Shown: positions 1-8,237, counted from the first letter of the stretch. The stretch: DNA of 36,478 nt from Desulfobacteraceae bacterium (GCA_030593145.1 JAUVHU010000018.1:1-36478), one strand, 5' to 3'. Notes: a model not told the origin generated them from the letters alone. Numbers and translations are program-made.

Positions 1-2
1 AA

Positions 3-140
3 GCAATTGAGATGTTTATCGTCAAGAAATGCAAGCTGTTTGAGGCCGTTAAGCCGAGTTCTTGCATTTTAGATGAACATCTCAATTGCGCCCAAAATGG
101 TCATGAAGTGAACAAAATCGACTTTTTACGAGTTCATCAA
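3..140. repeat. Inverted repeat plus family-A repeat end
   Basis: Positions 3-35 and 61-89 are imperfect reverse complements (GCAATTGAGATG pairs with CATCTCAATTGC, and further in ATGCAAG pairs with CTTGCAT). About 30 bases further on, at 116-140, is an outer end of the family-A repeat (GACTTTTTACGA then GTTCATC), seen again at 10558, 11970 and 29124. The short open frame over this region is just translated repeat. The stretch looks like a MITE-like intergenic element just before the first glycosyltransferase gene. Confidence 0.6.
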
Positions 141-165
141 AGAATAGGCTTCCAGACTATAACAA

Positions 166-1188
166 ATGAAAAACAACTTGCCATTAGTAACAGTAATAAT
201 TGTTACCTTAAATAATTTAAATCTGCTCAGAAACTGTTTGACCGGTCTTTATGCTCAGGATTACGAAGCGATAGAGATTATTGTCGTTGATAACGGGTCT
301 GAAAAAGATGTGCGCGGCATGTTGGCAGCAGAATTCCCGGAAGTTCACATGGTCAGGCTTGATAAAAACCATGGTTTTGCAGGAGGAAACAACAGAGGTA
401 TTGAAATAGCGCAAGGCAAATATGTCGCATTAATCAACAATGATGCCGTAGCCACGCCTCAATGGATAAGCTCGCTGGTCACAACAGCTGAATCTGATAC
501 AAATATCGGGGCTGCAGCCTCCATTATTATTGACGGAAACCGACCGGAAGTTTTAGATTCATGCGGTGTCGGCATAGCTCTTGACGGTATGTCACGGCAG
601 GCCATGCGAGGCATGCCTGTGCCTCAATTGACTCAACCAAAAGAAGTCATGCTGTTTAGCGGATGTGCCTGCTTGCTGAAAATGGAGGCGTTAAAGGAGG
701 TCGGCCTTTTCGACGAAGACTTTTTTGCCTATTGTGAAGACACGGATTTGGGACTCCGTTTGCGTCGTGCGGGTTGGAATATAGTAGTAGCGCCAGACGC
801 TTATGTTCAGCATTTTTATTCCATGACCGGCGGAAAGTTTTCTCTGCAAAAGATATACTGGGTAGAGCGAAACCATTTATGGGTAGCGATAAAGAATTTT
901 CCATGGTTTCTTCTGGCTTTTCTTCCGCTTATTACCGGATGGCGTTACATGGTACAGGGATATTCTGTTTTAAAAACCGGCGGTGAACTCAATAGATTTA
1001 CAGAAAACAATTCCTTGCCGGCAATAGCTTCGGCTTACTTAAAAGCATATGTTGACATGCTTACTAAACTACCGTCCATGCTTGCAAAGCGATGGAGATT
1101 CCGCAAAAACCATCGCCTCAGTAATATGGATATGTTTCATTTAATTTGGAAGTTTCGTTTGTCTGCAAAGGAAATCATCGGCAACTGA
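166..1188 (+). CDS. GT2 family glycosyltransferase (rhamnosyltransferase-like)
   Basis: This is a family 2 glycosyltransferase of 340 residues, expected to add a sugar from a nucleotide sugar to a growing surface polysaccharide at the inner face of the membrane. The N-terminal GT-A fold begins VTVIIVTLNN and carries the VVDNGS nucleotide-binding motif. The metal site is probably the INNDA segment near residue 90, and the acceptor-side motif CEDTDLGLRLRRAGW lies near residue 190, as in WbbL-type rhamnosyltransferases. A hydrophobic stretch near residues 245-260 may touch the membrane. The exact sugar cannot be read. No strong ribosome-binding site precedes the ATG. The nearby methyltransferase, radical SAM enzyme and second GT2 support a polysaccharide role. 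Confidence 0.88.
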   Translation: MKNNLPLVTVIIVTLNNLNLLRNCLTGLYAQDYEAIEIIVVDNGSEKDVRGMLAAEFPEVHMVRLDKNHGFAGGNNRGIEIAQGKYVALINNDAVATPQWISSLVTTAESDTNIGAAASIIIDGNRPEVLDSCGVGIALDGMSRQAMRGMPVPQLTQPKEVMLFSGCACLLKMEALKEVGLFDEDFFAYCEDTDLGLRLRRAGWNIVVAPDAYVQHFYSMTGGKFSLQKIYWVERNHLWVAIKNFPWFLLAFLPLITGWRYMVQGYSVLKTGGELNRFTENNSLPAIASAYLKAYVDMLTKLPSMLAKRWRFRKNHRLSNMDMFHLIWKFRLSAKEIIGN

Positions 1189-1215
1189 TCACAGGGCTGT
1201 TTACATAAAAAATCC

Positions 1216-1372
1216 GTAACTATTCGGCCACAGATTCACACAGATGAACGCAAATAGGTTTAAATATAAAGAAATCACAGAACATTAAGAATTATAGTAA
1301 CTACTCAGGCTAATAACCTGAGCAATTACGAATTATATCATAATCTTTGTAACTTTGTAGCTGAATAGTTAC
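1216..1372. repeat. Family-B MITE-like element
   Basis: This 157-base element begins GTAACTATTCGGCC and ends AGCTGAATAGTTAC, so its ends are inverted repeats. Its left 65 bases recur at 11894-11958 with few changes, and a whole element with the same ends lies at 6358-6506. It fills most of the gap between the glycosyltransferase and the regulator; no gene is seen in that gap. Confidence 0.7.
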
Positions 1373-1424
1373 TATTTTTCTTTCTACTCGAGTCTATTTA
1401 CCTTAATTCGTGGCAAGATTTTTC

Positions 1425-1464
1425 TTGACACATTTTTTTTGCATGGTATGTTCTAAAATAGAAC
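1425..1464 (+). promoter_or_regulatory. Sigma-70 type promoter with operator-like palindrome
   Basis: TTGACA at 1425-1430 is followed after 16 bases by TATGTT at 1447-1452. A perfect inverted repeat, GTTCTA-AAA-TAGAAC (1450-1464), overlaps the -10 box and the likely transcription start. Repression from such a site is the natural reading, and the winged-helix gene directly downstream is the best candidate for the bound protein (autoregulation, inferred). Confidence 0.55.
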
Positions 1465-1533
1465 GTTAAAACATTGTGTAATCCCAGCTAAATAAAAATA
1501 TTGTTTCATATTTAACTATTGAAACAAGAGGGC

Positions 1534-1576
1534 GAGACCTTTGAAAAATGTTCAGTTTTTTCAAGTTCAAGGTCTC
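1534..1576 (+). promoter_or_regulatory. Hairpin enclosing the start codon of the wHTH gene
   Basis: GAGACCTTTGAA (1534-1545) pairs with TTCAAGGTCTC (1566-1576), giving an 11-pair stem with one bulged base. The TTG start codon at 1541-1543 lies inside the left arm. The arms are the same sequence as the ends of the family-C element at 7742-7949, so this is probably a shrunken copy of that repeat. Confidence 0.5.
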
Positions 1577-2218
1577 AGGACATGGGTCATTGTGGACAAA
1601 CAAAACATTGCAGAACTAAATATTCTTCAGGAAATCGATTCCGATGGTAAGTGTACCCAGCGTGAGCTTTCACAGCGATCCGGACTAACACTCTCTTATG
1701 TAAATATCTACCTGAAAGGACTGGTTCGTAAAGGCTATGTCTCAGTCAGGGATATGCCCGGACGGCGCCTATGGTATAATCTAACCCCTGTTGGAATTGC
1801 CGAAAAGGCAAAAATGACCCTGGAATACATGAAATGGTCGCTGGCAAATTACCAGGATATTAGAAAGAGGGTCAGGGGTGTATGCCAGAAATTAAAAAAA
1901 GAGGAAAACTTAAATATTGTCATTTGTGGAGTTTCAGACGCCGCCGAAATCTTTTATCTCGCGACCATTGAGTCCGGCCTTACCGTGGTAGGGGTTGTTG
2001 ACGACTCAAAAGCCGGTAAAAAGTGGCTTAATTTTCCTGTAATGAAGGTCAGCTCGCTCAAGAATCAAATCTCTTACAATTCTATAATAATCGGCGACAT
2101 TGAGAATTGCTACGAGCTGGCTAAGCAACTGTCAGATTTATCCATTTCAGACGAGAAGTACCAGGTTTGTACCGGTCAACGTATTAAGGCTATAACTGTT
2201 GTACAGGTTGTTGAATAA
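1541..2218 (+). CDS. Winged-helix regulator with C-terminal Rossmann-like domain (EPS-type MarR)
   Basis: This 225-residue protein has an N-terminal winged helix (about residues 25-90): a helix-turn-helix CTQRELSQRSGLTLSYVNIYLKGL followed by the wing and LTPVGIAEKAKMT, as in EPS-associated MarR-like regulators of exopolysaccharide clusters. Residues 120-210 form a Rossmann-like unit (NIVICGVSDAAEI, then VVGVVDDSKAGK, then SIIIGDIENC) that could bind a nucleotide or sugar ligand. Start is TTG at 1541, since an in-frame TGA lies at 1520 and no ATG fits; AGAGGG sits about 9 bases upstream. The promoter with overlapping palindrome suggests autoregulation. It probably controls the polysaccharide genes around it (inferred). 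Confidence 0.72.
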   Translation: MKNVQFFQVQGLRTWVIVDKQNIAELNILQEIDSDGKCTQRELSQRSGLTLSYVNIYLKGLVRKGYVSVRDMPGRRLWYNLTPVGIAEKAKMTLEYMKWSLANYQDIRKRVRGVCQKLKKEENLNIVICGVSDAAEIFYLATIESGLTVVGVVDDSKAGKKWLNFPVMKVSSLKNQISYNSIIIGDIENCYELAKQLSDLSISDEKYQVCTGQRIKAITVVQVVE

Positions 2219-2240
2219 CCCACAGATACACCTTATCAGT

Positions 2241-2430
2241 GAAATAGAAATTGTTCTTGAGTTTATCAGAAAGCATATTGACCAGAAAACCAGGACACGT
2301 GATAAGATCCTTGAAATACTGCATACAAAGCCAAGCATGACACGCGAAGAGCTTGCAGACAAACTTGGGAAAAGCCCCACGCCTGGAGCGAATCGGAAGC
2401 GATCGGGATGAGATTTGTTGCATGATTTAG
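2241..2430 (+). pseudogene. Remnant of a RecG/AlbA-type winged-helix protein C-terminus
   Basis: The frame running through 2199-2411 reads RTRDKILEILHTKPSMTREELADKLGKS, a winged-helix start typical of the C-terminus of AlbA/RecG-like ATP-binding regulators. The next frame, from 2383, reads LERIGSDR and stops at 2428, which is how such proteins usually end. The recognition helix between the two is missing and the frame changes, so this is best read as a deleted, frameshifted leftover. No start codon or ribosome-binding site of its own is visible. Confidence 0.45.
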
Positions 2431-2435
2431 CTTAA

Positions 2436-2498
2436 CTTTTTAAAAAAGATAATTTGACAAGCCAATAGTTAATATTTAAGATGTGACCCCGTTGTTTT
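2436..2498 (+). promoter_or_regulatory. Promoter cassette, copy 1 of 2
   Basis: TTGACA at 2454-2459 and TAAGAT at 2477-2482 are separated by 17 bases and lie 45 bases before the methyltransferase start. The whole stretch of about 63 bases, including the flanking A/T tract and the GTGACCC following the -10 box, recurs almost unchanged on the other strand at 18756-18820, again directly before a gene. Confidence 0.55.
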
Positions 2499-2526
2499 GC
2501 TATAAGTGAAATTATAGAGATGAAAA

Positions 2527-3159
2527 ATGCCTGTAACAAAATTTAATCAGCGGCAAGAATCAATTTATCAACGAAATCAATACGCAAAAGGCGGTATTGG
2601 CCGTTGGCATTGGGATAAAAGGGATCAACTGGCCTTGAACCTTGTGTGTCCTGCTCACCGAACGCTTGTGGATATCGGCTGCGGAGAGGGTATTACTTTG
2701 GGAAAAATGCACCAGCTATTCCCGGACAGAAAAGTTATAGGAATCGATATCCTACCCGAAAATATCGCTATTTGCAAACACCATGGTTGCAAAGTTGAAC
2801 AAGGTGACGTGTACAATCTACCATTGCCTTCAAAAAGTGTAGACTTTGTGCTGTTCATGGAGGTAATTGAACATTTGGAGTATCCTGAAACCGCTATTCA
2901 AGAAATCCACAGGGTTTTAGTTCCTGGCGGAAGATTGGTGATCGTATTTCCTAATGACAGAATTTTCAAGGTATCAAGAATTCTTACTTTACGTTTTCGT
3001 GAGGCGGCGTATGATCCGGGCCATGTCCGACAATGGACTCCAGGTGATATGCGAGATTTTTTGAATGGGCAAGGCTTCACTTCTGCTTTTTCTCGAAATA
3101 TTCCGTTTTATCTCTGGCCGATCTCTCTGCATTGCATAATGGCGACCGACAAAAAATGA
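2527..3159 (+). CDS. Class I SAM-dependent methyltransferase
   Basis: This 210-residue protein is a Methyltransf_11/UbiE-like enzyme. Motif I is LVDIGCGEG (about residues 47-55), followed by the acidic GIDILPEN loop that contacts the SAM ribose, QGDVYNLPLP (motif II region), and FMEVIEHLEYPE with HRVLVPGGRLVIVFPN (motif III and beta-5). The substrate is unknown; the EPS-type neighbours suggest a sugar or lipid-linked intermediate. Its stop codon overlaps the start of the radical SAM gene (ATGA at 3156-3159), so the two are translationally coupled. The promoter cassette at 2436-2498 is its likely promoter. Confidence 0.8.
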   Translation: MPVTKFNQRQESIYQRNQYAKGGIGRWHWDKRDQLALNLVCPAHRTLVDIGCGEGITLGKMHQLFPDRKVIGIDILPENIAICKHHGCKVEQGDVYNLPLPSKSVDFVLFMEVIEHLEYPETAIQEIHRVLVPGGRLVIVFPNDRIFKVSRILTLRFREAAYDPGHVRQWTPGDMRDFLNGQGFTSAFSRNIPFYLWPISLHCIMATDKK

Positions 3160-4538
3160 TCAAAATATTATTCATTAATGCAATTAATCCGGAAAGTGAA
3201 ATCGAAACCCGATATACACCACTGGGAATTCTTTACCTGAGTGCTTCGTTAAAAAAGGCGCTTCCTGCAGGTACGTTCGAGGTCAAACTTGTTAACAAAG
3301 ATATCGAAAAAAACCTCCAATCCTTCAAGCCCGACATTGTTGGCATCACCGTTGTATCACAGAACTTCAATCACGCGATAAGGCATGCAAAGCTAGTGCG
3401 TAAGGAAGGATTGCCTACGATAATAGGAGGAGTTCATATTTCAATGATTCCGGAATGTATCACAGAAGATATGGATGTCGGCTGTATCGGCGAAGGAGAA
3501 CTAACGATCGTAGAGTTGATGAAAGTTTTTCTGGAACATAAAAGTTTTCCTCCCGATGAACTGAAAAAAATAGACGGTATCGTATTCTGGAAAAACGGCA
3601 AACGAATAAAAAGCCCTCATAAGACGGCCATTAAGGAGATGGATCAAATCATACCCCATCCTGACCGAACGCTGGAAGGCCCCGTAAAACATGCGTATGT
3701 CTTTTCATCGCGAGGCTGTCCGTACCGTTGCGTTTTTTGTGCGTCCAGCCGGTATTGGAATCAAGTACGCTTCTTTTCTCCCGAATATGTTTTCGCGGAA
3801 GTAGAAAATCTCGTCAATAAATCTGGCGCAAAAATGATCAGCTTTTACGATGACTTATTTGTGGCCAACAAAAAACGTTTACACGATATTGCGATATTAA
3901 TGGAGCAGAGTGGTTTGTCCAAGAAAATTAAGTTCACGTGCTCTTGCCGCTCAAACATGGTAAATGAGGATATCGTTGCTGATTTGCAAAGAATGGGAGT
4001 TGTATCAGTGGGATTGGGATTGGAATCTGGCAACCCTCGCATTTTGAATTATCTTAAGGGCAAAACGGTTACTATTGAAAATAATCGACATGCTGTTAAA
4101 CTCTTGACATCTGCCGGCATCAAGGCCAACGCCTCGTTTATAATTGGATCTCCGGATGAAACCGAAACAGAGATGATGGACACTTATAATTTTATCCGTA
4201 AAAACAAATTATCCTTTGTGGACATCTACGTTTTAACTCCCTACCCGGGAACACCAGTGTGGGATTTTGCCAAATCCTGCGGTCTGGTTTCGGATCATAT
4301 GGATTGGGACAGATTAAACGTCAATTTCGAGGTTAATCACCCCAATGCAATTATTCTATCGAAAACCGTGAGCAGAAAAAGACTTTATCAGATATATAAG
4401 AAGTTCCGACGACAACGACTGATTCGGAATATTCGTTCGTTGACAACCCACCCAATGTTGCTTGATTTACCTAAGGTTGCCTTTGGAATAGCAAAAGAAA
4501 ATCTCGTACGGTTTTTCTCGACAAAAAGAAATCGGTGA
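3156..4538 (+). CDS. B12-binding radical SAM protein
   Basis: This 460-residue protein has an N-terminal cobalamin-binding Rossmann domain (FLNA-like start ILFINAIN, then PDIVGITVVSQN and PTIIGGVHISMIPE) and a radical SAM core with the iron-sulfur motif CPYRCVFC, placing the cysteines at 188, 192 and 195. A C-terminal region contains the YPGTPVWDFA motif common in this family. Members do methylations, ring rearrangements or thiol chemistry; the substrate here is not readable. I chose ATG 3156 over 3132 because it gives the family-like start MIKILFIN and a 4-base ATGA overlap with the methyltransferase stop. The pair may modify the same surface glycan or lipid (inferred). Confidence 0.82.
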   Translation: MIKILFINAINPESEIETRYTPLGILYLSASLKKALPAGTFEVKLVNKDIEKNLQSFKPDIVGITVVSQNFNHAIRHAKLVRKEGLPTIIGGVHISMIPECITEDMDVGCIGEGELTIVELMKVFLEHKSFPPDELKKIDGIVFWKNGKRIKSPHKTAIKEMDQIIPHPDRTLEGPVKHAYVFSSRGCPYRCVFCASSRYWNQVRFFSPEYVFAEVENLVNKSGAKMISFYDDLFVANKKRLHDIAILMEQSGLSKKIKFTCSCRSNMVNEDIVADLQRMGVVSVGLGLESGNPRILNYLKGKTVTIENNRHAVKLLTSAGIKANASFIIGSPDETETEMMDTYNFIRKNKLSFVDIYVLTPYPGTPVWDFAKSCGLVSDHMDWDRLNVNFEVNHPNAIILSKTVSRKRLYQIYKKFRRQRLIRNIRSLTTHPMLLDLPKVAFGIAKENLVRFFSTKRNR

Positions 4539-4594
4539 GGCTATATAGTAGTAAAGAATCTTAACTCAACAAAATAGTAAAGAGAAATAAATCA

Positions 4595-4969
4595 ATGCTA
4601 ACGAATATTATTTTCATATCTATTATAGCTTTTGGCACTATTACCGCACAAATAATACTCAAAAAAGGTCTTCTATTATTGGGCGGAGTGCAGTTCTCAT
4701 CCGGCGTCATGGTTGAAATCTTCAGAATAATCCATTCCCCCTATGTTGTGGGTGCATTTGTTCTTCAAGGAATAATGGCTTTGTTTTGGATTTATGTTCT
4801 TTCAAGAACTCAACTCGTATATTTGTTCACAATGTCCGGTGCATTCTTTTACATATTACTTGCACTGGCAAGCTGGATAATTTTGGGTGAAAGATTATCT
4901 CTTATTCAATGGCTGGGCCTTTTTATGATAAGTTTTGGGATGGTTTGTTTTAACTATCGTTCTTGGTAA
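4595..4969 (+). CDS. EamA/SMR-like small membrane protein
   Basis: This 124-residue protein has four hydrophobic segments (about residues 5-25, 48-68, 75-95 and 102-120), matching a half-size drug/metabolite transporter such as EmrE or the ArnE/ArnF flippase subunits. The conserved pattern of a first helix ending AQIILKKG and a last helix IQWLGLFMISFGMV fits the DMT superfamily. In polysaccharide clusters such proteins are thought to flip undecaprenyl-linked sugars, often beside a GT2 enzyme like the one at 5278. It would act as a dimer in the inner membrane. The function is inferred from fold and context. Confidence 0.65.
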   Translation: MLTNIIFISIIAFGTITAQIILKKGLLLLGGVQFSSGVMVEIFRIIHSPYVVGAFVLQGIMALFWIYVLSRTQLVYLFTMSGAFFYILLALASWIILGERLSLIQWLGLFMISFGMVCFNYRSW

Positions 4970-5036
4970 TCAATCAGTTCCGTAATGAAATAGAAAAGCG
5001 AACTTTTGGTAATATCCATAAAAATCCGTTCCATCC

Positions 5037-5195
5037 GATAATTCAGATGAATTTGCAGAAAAAGTTTTGCTCCTTTTGCGAAATCCCCAAAAATGAGAGG
5101 AGATAACACAAAATGGCAGGGTATTTGCCTTGAAAAACTTTGGATTGGAATCTGTTGTCAAGAAAATCGAGGATAGTTATAAGGATCTATTGTGA
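5037..5195 (+). pseudogene. Remnant of a GT4 glycosyltransferase C-terminus
   Basis: One frame reads SDEFAEKVLLLLRNPQK, then an in-frame TGA at 5094, then EEITQNGRVFALKNFG, KKIEDSYKDLL and a TGA at 5193. That is the usual last 50 residues of a GT4 (group 1) glycosyltransferase, including the segment that decides how many residues of loss to assume. The stop at 5094 probably replaced an Arg codon (CGA to TGA). The upstream catalytic part is absent. The rest of the gap 4970-5277 holds no convincing gene; an open frame after 5195 reaches a stop at 5275 but is unrecognised. Confidence 0.6.
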
Positions 5196-5277
5196 GGCTG
5201 TTAACTATATCGTAAAAGAGAAAAAACTCAAAAGAAAATATCTGTTCACCAGAGAACAAATATTACAAGAAAATTAA

Positions 5278-5982
5278 ATGAAAAAAGCAATAATTATTAT
5301 TCCTGCCTACAATGAAGAAAAAAATATTGCGGACGTGATAAATGGAATAAAAAATGTTATTCCTGATGCCGATATCCTGGTCATAAATGACGGGGGAGAG
5401 GATCAAACAGAAGAGATCGTCCGGGAATTGGGAGCACACGTAATTAGCCTTCCTTATAATATGGGTTATGGCGCTGCGCTTCAAACTGGTTTCAAATTCG
5501 CTTTAAAGAAAGGATACGAATACGCGGTACAAATAGATGCAGACGGACAGCATGATCCTGAAGATATTCCAAAGTTGTTGGATGAGGTGTTCAATAATAG
5601 AGCTGATGTAATTATAGGCTCTCGGTTTTTAGGCAAAGGAAACTATAGGGCTTCTTTCATAAGAAAGATCGGAATGCTTTTTTTTGCCAGACTAACTTCA
5701 CTTATAATTGGTAAAAAGATTACCGATCCTACTTCAGGGTATCAGGGTATCAACAAACATGGACTTCAATTTTATGCGGGAGACTATTATCCGGTTGATT
5801 TCCCGGACGCTGATGTAATAATAATGTTGGACAGGGCGGGATTAAAAATTAAGGAAATTCCAGTAACCATGTATCCAGGCGTGCAGGGGAAATCAATGCA
5901 TTCCGGCTTGAAACCTGTATATTATATCTTTAAAATGTTTCTTTCTATTTTTGTTGTATTACTGAGGAAAGCGGAGATCTGA
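5278..5982 (+). CDS. GT2 family glycosyltransferase (dolichyl-phosphate-mannose synthase-like)
   Basis: This 234-residue GT2 enzyme begins IIIIPAYNEEKNIADV, has the nucleotide-sugar motif VINDGGEDQT and the metal-binding DADGQHDPED, followed by IIGSRF and TDPTSGYQG, as in DPM1/DpgS-like polyprenyl-phosphate sugar transferases. It most likely transfers a hexose from a nucleotide sugar to undecaprenyl phosphate. A single hydrophobic segment at the extreme C-terminus (about residues 213-228) may anchor it. The DUF2304 gene starts 4 bases after its stop, an arrangement often seen for this type of transferase. Its sugar and acceptor are not determined by the sequence. Confidence 0.85.
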   Translation: MKKAIIIIPAYNEEKNIADVINGIKNVIPDADILVINDGGEDQTEEIVRELGAHVISLPYNMGYGAALQTGFKFALKKGYEYAVQIDADGQHDPEDIPKLLDEVFNNRADVIIGSRFLGKGNYRASFIRKIGMLFFARLTSLIIGKKITDPTSGYQGINKHGLQFYAGDYYPVDFPDADVIIMLDRAGLKIKEIPVTMYPGVQGKSMHSGLKPVYYIFKMFLSIFVVLLRKAEI

Positions 5983-5986
5983 AATT

Positions 5987-6361
5987 ATGCCTATAAGACA
6001 AAAGATATTTGCGTTAATCGCGGCTATCGCTTTATGCATTTTCATAGTGGAGATGGTTCGCAGAAAAAAATTGCGAGAGGAATATTCCTGGCTGTGGCTC
6101 CTTACCAGCTTTGGCGTTATAGTGCTTGCTGTCTGGTACGATCTTCTCGTCTTTATTACCGAAATAATCGGCGCGACTCTACCCACAACCACCCTCTTTG
6201 TTTTCGCGCTTCTTTTTCTTCTTTTGATTGCGCTCCATTATTCGGTCAAGATATCATCCTTAACTGATCAGGTTCGGAAGCTAGCTCAAAAAATTGCTAT
6301 TTTGCAATCAGAATTAGATGAGCAGAAAGAAAAATCACGAAATCACGAAAGTACAAAGTAA
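5987..6361 (+). CDS. DUF2304 membrane protein
   Basis: This 124-residue protein has three hydrophobic segments (about 6-22, 36-56 and 66-86) with the REEYSWLWL motif between the first two, the hallmark of DUF2304, and a C-terminal coiled coil (about residues 88-118). DUF2304 genes commonly follow DPM-like GT2 genes, and a role as membrane partner of that transferase is inferred. Its stop codon TAA (6359-6361) lies within the terminal repeat of the family-B element that begins at 6358, so the element's insertion may have set the present C-terminus. Confidence 0.72.
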   Translation: MPIRQKIFALIAAIALCIFIVEMVRRKKLREEYSWLWLLTSFGVIVLAVWYDLLVFITEIIGATLPTTTLFVFALLFLLLIALHYSVKISSLTDQVRKLAQKIAILQSELDEQKEKSRNHESTK

Positions 6362-6506
6362 CTATTTAGCCACCAAGACACAAAAACGCAAAAAAGAAAT
6401 ATGAATTTTAAACCTTTATTAAAAAGAGAATAATCTATTAAAAACGGCATCAAGAGAATTATATTATAATCTTGGCGTCTTCGTACTTTTGTAGCTGAAT
6501 AGTTAC
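6358..6506. repeat. Family-B MITE-like element, second copy
   Basis: The ends are GTAACTATTTAGCC (left) and GTAGCTGAATAGTTAC (right), inverted relative to each other and nearly the same as the ends at 1216 and 1372. Total length is 149 bases. It occupies the whole gap between DUF2304 and the next gene, leaving only the ribosome-binding site AAGGAGAT at 6512 outside it. Confidence 0.7.
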
Positions 6507-6527
6507 AATATAAAGGAGATTTCATAT

Positions 6528-7700
6528 ATGGCCGGTTTGTCAAACACCAAAAAAAATCTTTTCGCAATCTTTTTGATCACTGCAATAGCCGCTGTTATTT
6601 ATTCTAACAGCTTTGACTGTTCGTTTCACTTTGATGATCAGCATGCTATTGTTGAAAACTATGCCATCCACAGATTTGACGTCAAACAGATATTCTCCTC
6701 AAGCCGCCCGATATTAAACCTTACATTGGCGGTTAATTACTACTTCGGCAAACTCGATGTCTTTGGCTACCACCTCGTTAACTTGCTTCTACACATCTCA
6801 AACGGTATTATGCTCTACTTCATCCTCCTGTGGACCGCCAACCTTCCATCTATGAAAGAAAAGTACGGAGAACGTGCTTACAGAATTGCCATTTATGCCT
6901 CTTTAATTTTTATTGCACATCCTATACAAACACAGGCCGTCACATACATTATCAGCAGGTCCTCAGTTTTGGCCACGACTTTTTATTTGCTTTCACTATT
7001 TCTTTTTATCAAAGCCTTCCCAAAAAGCTCAAAGGTTGAAAAGCCGAAATCAAAAACCCGTAATTCAAAATTTTACTTAGCCGCTGCGTTTCTCGCCTCC
7101 TGCCTTGGTATGGGAACAAAACAGATAGCGGTCACCCTTCCTCTGATCCTCCTGGTCTATGATTTTTACTTTATATCGGACGGAAACTGGAAAGCGCTGA
7201 AAAATCAGTATAAAATCCATATTGCCATGTTCTGCACCATAGGTATTGCTGTTCATCTAAGTATATCCGGGCTGCAAAAGTTTGTTTCATTTGATTATGC
7301 CAAAGGGGTACAAATGCCCTTTGGTGAACCTGTCACCTCCTTTCAGTATTTTATGACACAACTGCATGTTATTCCATACTATATCAAGTTGTTATTCATC
7401 CCTACAAATCTCAACCTGGACTATGACTGGCCGATTACCCGAAGCATTGACCTCCCAACCGTTCTGTTCTTCTTCCTCCTTGCCGCCATTGCAGGATTTG
7501 GCATCTGGGCATACCGAAGGGCAAAACTTTTTTCTTTCGGCATTATCTGGTTTTTTGTAACTCTTTCAGTTACTTCAAGCTTTGTTGTAATCTACGACGT
7601 TATCTTTGAGCATCGGCTCTATCTTCCGTCTATAGGATTTGCCATTTTTGCGGCGCTGCTCGTTAGTAAGATATCCAGCTTGAAATGGCATAAGAGCTAA
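6528..7700 (+). CDS. TMTC-like GT-C membrane protein lacking its TPR half
   Basis: This 390-residue polytopic protein starts with a membrane helix and then FDCSFHFDDQHAIVENYAIH, where the paired Asp residues are the expected catalytic site of GT-C enzymes related to eukaryotic TMTC O-mannosyltransferases. About nine further helices follow, with the HPIQTQAV and SRSSVLAT loop motifs and the late EHRLYLPSIGFAIF segment. Family members normally continue with one more helix and then many TPRs; this protein stops 20 residues after the LYLPSIGF segment. A clear ribosome-binding site (AAGGAGAT) precedes the ATG. The missing part resembles the separate proteins at 15679, 16519, 17000 and 18064. It would glycosylate exported proteins or glycans (inferred). 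Confidence 0.72.
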   Translation: MAGLSNTKKNLFAIFLITAIAAVIYSNSFDCSFHFDDQHAIVENYAIHRFDVKQIFSSSRPILNLTLAVNYYFGKLDVFGYHLVNLLLHISNGIMLYFILLWTANLPSMKEKYGERAYRIAIYASLIFIAHPIQTQAVTYIISRSSVLATTFYLLSLFLFIKAFPKSSKVEKPKSKTRNSKFYLAAAFLASCLGMGTKQIAVTLPLILLVYDFYFISDGNWKALKNQYKIHIAMFCTIGIAVHLSISGLQKFVSFDYAKGVQMPFGEPVTSFQYFMTQLHVIPYYIKLLFIPTNLNLDYDWPITRSIDLPTVLFFFLLAAIAGFGIWAYRRAKLFSFGIIWFFVTLSVTSSFVVIYDVIFEHRLYLPSIGFAIFAALLVSKISSLKWHKS

Positions 7701-7741
7701 CTTAAGTTGCAAGATAACTATTCAGCCATAGATTTCCCAGC

Positions 7742-7949
7742 GAGACCTTTGAAAAACGTCCCCTTTTGCCCGATTACTGCGTCAGATTTAAATATAATTT
7801 TGAGTTTTGAGTTTTTAATTATAAATCCAGAAGAAAAAAAGTCCGATTTTAATTCAACATTTAAAATTAATAATTCTCAATATATTCCTCCGGATGAAAT
7901 TTTTGCCTTCCTTGTACTTGAACAAAATTTAACATTGTTCAAAGGTCTC
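7742..7949. repeat. Family-C MITE-like element
   Basis: GAGACCTTTGAA (7742-7753) and TTCAAAGGTCTC (7938-7949) are perfect terminal inverted repeats. The left part (CGTCCCCTTTTGCCC then ACTGCGTCAG) recurs inside the ribosomal operon at 31853-31934. An 81-codon frame across it is translated repeat. Just before it, TAACTATTCAGCCA at 7722 is a stray family-B end. The remainder of the gap to 8456 holds only the sites listed separately. Confidence 0.7.
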
Positions 7950-8033
7950 TAATAATGATCAGCGTAGATCTATAACTGAACAATTGAAACTTTTAAGGTG
8001 TATTTTTAGAATGATAATGACTGCTTAATAAGG

Positions 8034-8067
8034 CTTTTTGCTTGATTTGTCTGAAACATTCAGATAA
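8034..8067. promoter_or_regulatory. Shared palindromic motif upstream of cytochrome genes, copy 1
   Basis: TTTTTGCTTGATTT is followed by TCTGAAACATTCAGA, a perfect palindrome (TCTGAA and TTCAGA around ACA). A related sequence lies at 12286-12321 before the third cytochrome gene. An operator for a shared regulator is plausible, though a small repeat is also possible. Confidence 0.35.
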
Positions 8068-8237
8068 AGTAGTAAGGATTATTTCTAAATTAGTTGCGGT
8101 TAATTAAGGCAAAACAAGTGGGTTATTTCCAATTAAGCGGGTGTGACCCCAGAGGGTACAAGAGAGCAAGGGTTCGAGTGGCACGAAGTGCATTTTTTCA
8201 AGCCGTAAGGCACAACCGGAAGTGCTCAATACTAAAG

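Noticed and set aside
12-215. 67-codon open frame at the left edge
   Set aside because: It runs through the inverted repeat and the family-A end and into the glycosyltransferase in another frame; no family resemblance.
7707-7952. 81-codon open frame on the + strand
   Set aside because: It is translation of the family-C element, including both terminal repeats.
8160-8200. Possible second sigma-54 site (TGGCAC at 8179) before the first cytochrome
   Set aside because: The GC element is 10 and not 12 bases from the GG, so the spacing does not fit.
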